A DNA stretch of 64,000 nt. It comes from Erwinia sp. E_sp_B01_1. GTDB lineage: Bacteria; Pseudomonadota; Gammaproteobacteria; Enterobacterales; Enterobacteriaceae. A program made the position numbers and the translations under genes. The DNA lies in NCBI RefSeq assembly GCF_036865545.1, contig NZ_CP142208.1, forward strand, positions 4,650,001 to 4,714,000, written 5' to 3'. Below are positions 62,777 through 64,000 of the stretch, in pieces (within the stretch, counting starts at the first letter, position 1; each line of letters opens with the position of its first letter). The notes beneath the pieces were generated by a model. It ran no database searches. It was given only the letters and a program-made list of their open reading frames with translations, and was not told the DNA's origin.

Positions 62777-62810
62777 CTGGTCTGACGTTTTTTGTTGCCG
62801 TGGAAACTTT

Positions 62811-62836
62811 AAGCCCATCTCCGGATGGGCTTTTTT
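62811..62836 (+). terminator. glnA terminator
   Basis: AAGCCCATC-TCCG-GATGGGCTT followed by TTTT. It ends most glnA transcripts before glnL. In E. coli the glnA 3' end also yields the small RNA GlnZ; a homologue here is possible but not demonstrated. Confidence 0.85.
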
Positions 62837-62882
62837 CTCCACGAATTCATTGTTCAGGAAGACCAATCCCGGCTTCCCTGAC

Positions 62883-62904
62883 TATAATGCACTGAAATGG
62901 TGCA
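62883..62904 (+). promoter_or_regulatory. glnL promoter -10 with overlapping NtrC operator
   Basis: TATAAT (62883-62888) is followed at once by TGCACTGAAATGGTGCA (62888-62904), a perfect NtrC palindrome. In E. coli NtrC represses glnLp by binding at this position. A -35 box could not be picked with confidence. Confidence 0.8.
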
Positions 62905-62915
62905 GGAGAGAATGC

Positions 62916-63965
62916 ATGGCAACTGGCACGCTGCCCGATGCTGGGCAGATCCTCAACTCCCTGATTAACAGTATTTTACTGGTCGACAGCGGACTGGTCG
63001 TGCATTACGCCAATCCCGCCGCCCAACAGCTGTTAGCGCAAAGTTCCCGCAAGCTGTTCGGTACACCGCTGCCGGAACTGATAGGCTATTTTTCACTGAA
63101 TATCGACGTCATGCGTGAGAGTCTGGACGCAGGTCAGGGTTTTACCGACAGTGAAGTAACTTTAGTGGTCGACAGCCGTGCGCACATTATGTCGTTAACC
63201 GCACAGCGTCTGCCAGACGGATTAATTCTGCTTGAGATGGCACCGATGGATAATCAGCGTCGCCTCAGTCAGGAACAGATTCAACATGCTCAGCAGGTCG
63301 CCGCCCGGGATTTAGTCCGCGGTCTGGCACATGAAATTAAAAATCCGCTGGGTGGATTGCGTGGTGCAGCACAGCTGCTGGCGAAAGCCCTGCCCGATCC
63401 TTCATTAACAGAATATACCAAAGTGATCATTGAGCAGGCGGACCGTCTGCGCAATCTGGTTGATCGCCTGCTCGGCCCACAGCAACCGGGGATGCACGTC
63501 ACGCAAAGCATTCATCAGGTTGCCGAGCGCGTAGTGAATCTGGTCTCAATGGAGCTGCCCGACAACGTGACGCTGGTCAGGGATTACGATCCCAGCCTGC
63601 CGGAACTGCCCCACGATCCGGACCAGATTGAACAGGTTCTGCTGAATGTCGTCCGCAACGCGCTTCAGGCGTTGGGTGAAGAGGGTGGCACCATTACGCT
63701 TCGTACCCGTACGGCTTTCCAACTGACGCTGCACGGCACACGCTATCGCCTGGTGGCACGCATCGATATCGAAGATGACGGCCCGGGTATCCCGGCGCAA
63801 CTTCAGGATACGCTGTTCTATCCCATGGTGAGCGGGCGTGAAGGCGGCACCGGTTTAGGCCTGTCGATTGCCCGTAGCCTGATCGATCAGCATTCGGGAA
63901 AAATAGAGTTTAACAGTTGGCCAGGTCATACAGAATTTTCGGTTTATCTGCCTATTCGCCAGTGA
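62916..63965 (+). CDS. glnL: Nitrogen sensor kinase GlnL (NtrB)
   Basis: Cytoplasmic histidine kinase/phosphatase controlled by PII (GlnB) that phosphorylates NtrC. The start at 62916 ([20 protein letters not shown]) follows GGAG and gives 349 residues, the E. coli length. An N-terminal PAS-type domain covers 10-115; the phosphorylated His is in [16 protein letters not shown] near 139, and the ATPase domain has [17 protein letters not shown] and [10 protein letters not shown]. Regulated from its own NtrC-repressed promoter and by read-through from glnA. Confidence 0.97.
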   Translation: MATGTLPDAGQILNSLINSILLVDSGLVVHYANPAAQQLLAQSSRKLFGTPLPELIGYFSLNIDVMRESLDAGQGFTDSEVTLVVDSRAHIMSLTAQRLPDGLILLEMAPMDNQRRLSQEQIQHAQQVAARDLVRGLAHEIKNPLGGLRGAAQLLAKALPDPSLTEYTKVIIEQADRLRNLVDRLLGPQQPGMHVTQSIHQVAERVVNLVSMELPDNVTLVRDYDPSLPELPHDPDQIEQVLLNVVRNALQALGEEGGTITLRTRTAFQLTLHGTRYRLVARIDIEDDGPGIPAQLQDTLFYPMVSGREGGTGLGLSIARSLIDQHSGKIEFNSWPGHTEFSVYLPIRQ

Positions 63966-63972
63966 GGTTTCT

Positions 63973-64000
63973 ATGCAACGAGGGATAGTTTGGATCGTCG
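63973..64000 (+). CDS. glnG: Nitrogen regulator NtrC, first nine codons only
   Basis: The last 28 bases begin MQRGIVWIV, matching the NtrC start MQRGIVWVVDDD of E. coli GlnG. It lies seven bases after glnL, as expected for glnALG. The rest lies outside the window. Confidence 0.85.

Overview
The window is a chromosomal segment of an Enterobacterales bacterium. Gene content and protein similarity are close to E. coli throughout. A lipopolysaccharide (LPS) core locus with WabG- and WaaE-type genes and a conserved backbone, but several changed gene junctions, fit Erwiniaceae (Erwinia/Pantoea-like) best; that placement is an inference. No tRNA, rRNA, insertion sequence, prophage or CRISPR array was seen.

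Layout. 1-6.9 kb: cdh (cut by the window edge), sbp, pfkA, fieF, cpxP with its 3' small RNA CpxQ, and cpxRA behind a perfect CpxR box. 6.9-12.9 kb: trmL, the cysE-gpsA-secB-yibN block, envC and yibQ. Here grxC is reduced to a 3' scar and gpmM is absent from its usual place. 13-31 kb: glycosyltransferases, tdh-kbl and the LPS inner/outer core locus (hldD, waaF, waaC, several glycosyltransferases, a WabN-like deacetylase, waaH, waaQ, wabG-like, waaA, waaE, coaD). 31-40.4 kb: mutM, rpmG, rpmB, radC, coaBC-dut, slmA, pyrE, rph, nupC, a DUF3574-type lipoprotein and yicC. 40.7-43.2 kb: yjdM, a DJ-1/PfpI protein, an unknown gene and yicG. 43.2-55 kb: ligB, the gmk-rpoZ-spoT-trmH-recG run, a broken NAD(P)-binding gene, xanP and yicH. 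55-64 kb: rluF, fabY, dtd, yihY, yihX, typA and glnA-glnL-glnG with full nitrogen-control sites.

How the genes work together. The LPS genes make ADP-heptose (hldD), add Kdo (waaA), HepI (waaC), HepII (waaF) and HepIII (waaQ), and decorate the heptoses (waaE, wabG-like, waaH, others). The Cpx genes watch the same envelope. The glnALG region has two NtrC enhancers, a sigma-54 promoter and an NtrC-repressed internal promoter, with the enhancer-to-promoter distances found in E. coli.

The most striking feature is a set of five one-base length changes, all in A/T homopolymers of 6-7 bases. They break radC, slmA and an NAD(P)-binding gene, and fuse coaBC to dut and yihY to dtd. Either the consensus carries homopolymer errors or the genome has real contractions. 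The affected essential gene dut has lost its own in-frame ATG. The other solid oddity is the grxC deletion scar between yibN and secB. I found no clearly new biological system; the best candidates for novelty are the fusions, two short leader-like ORFs before weak-start glycosyltransferase genes, and the hairpin that covers the trmL ribosome binding site.
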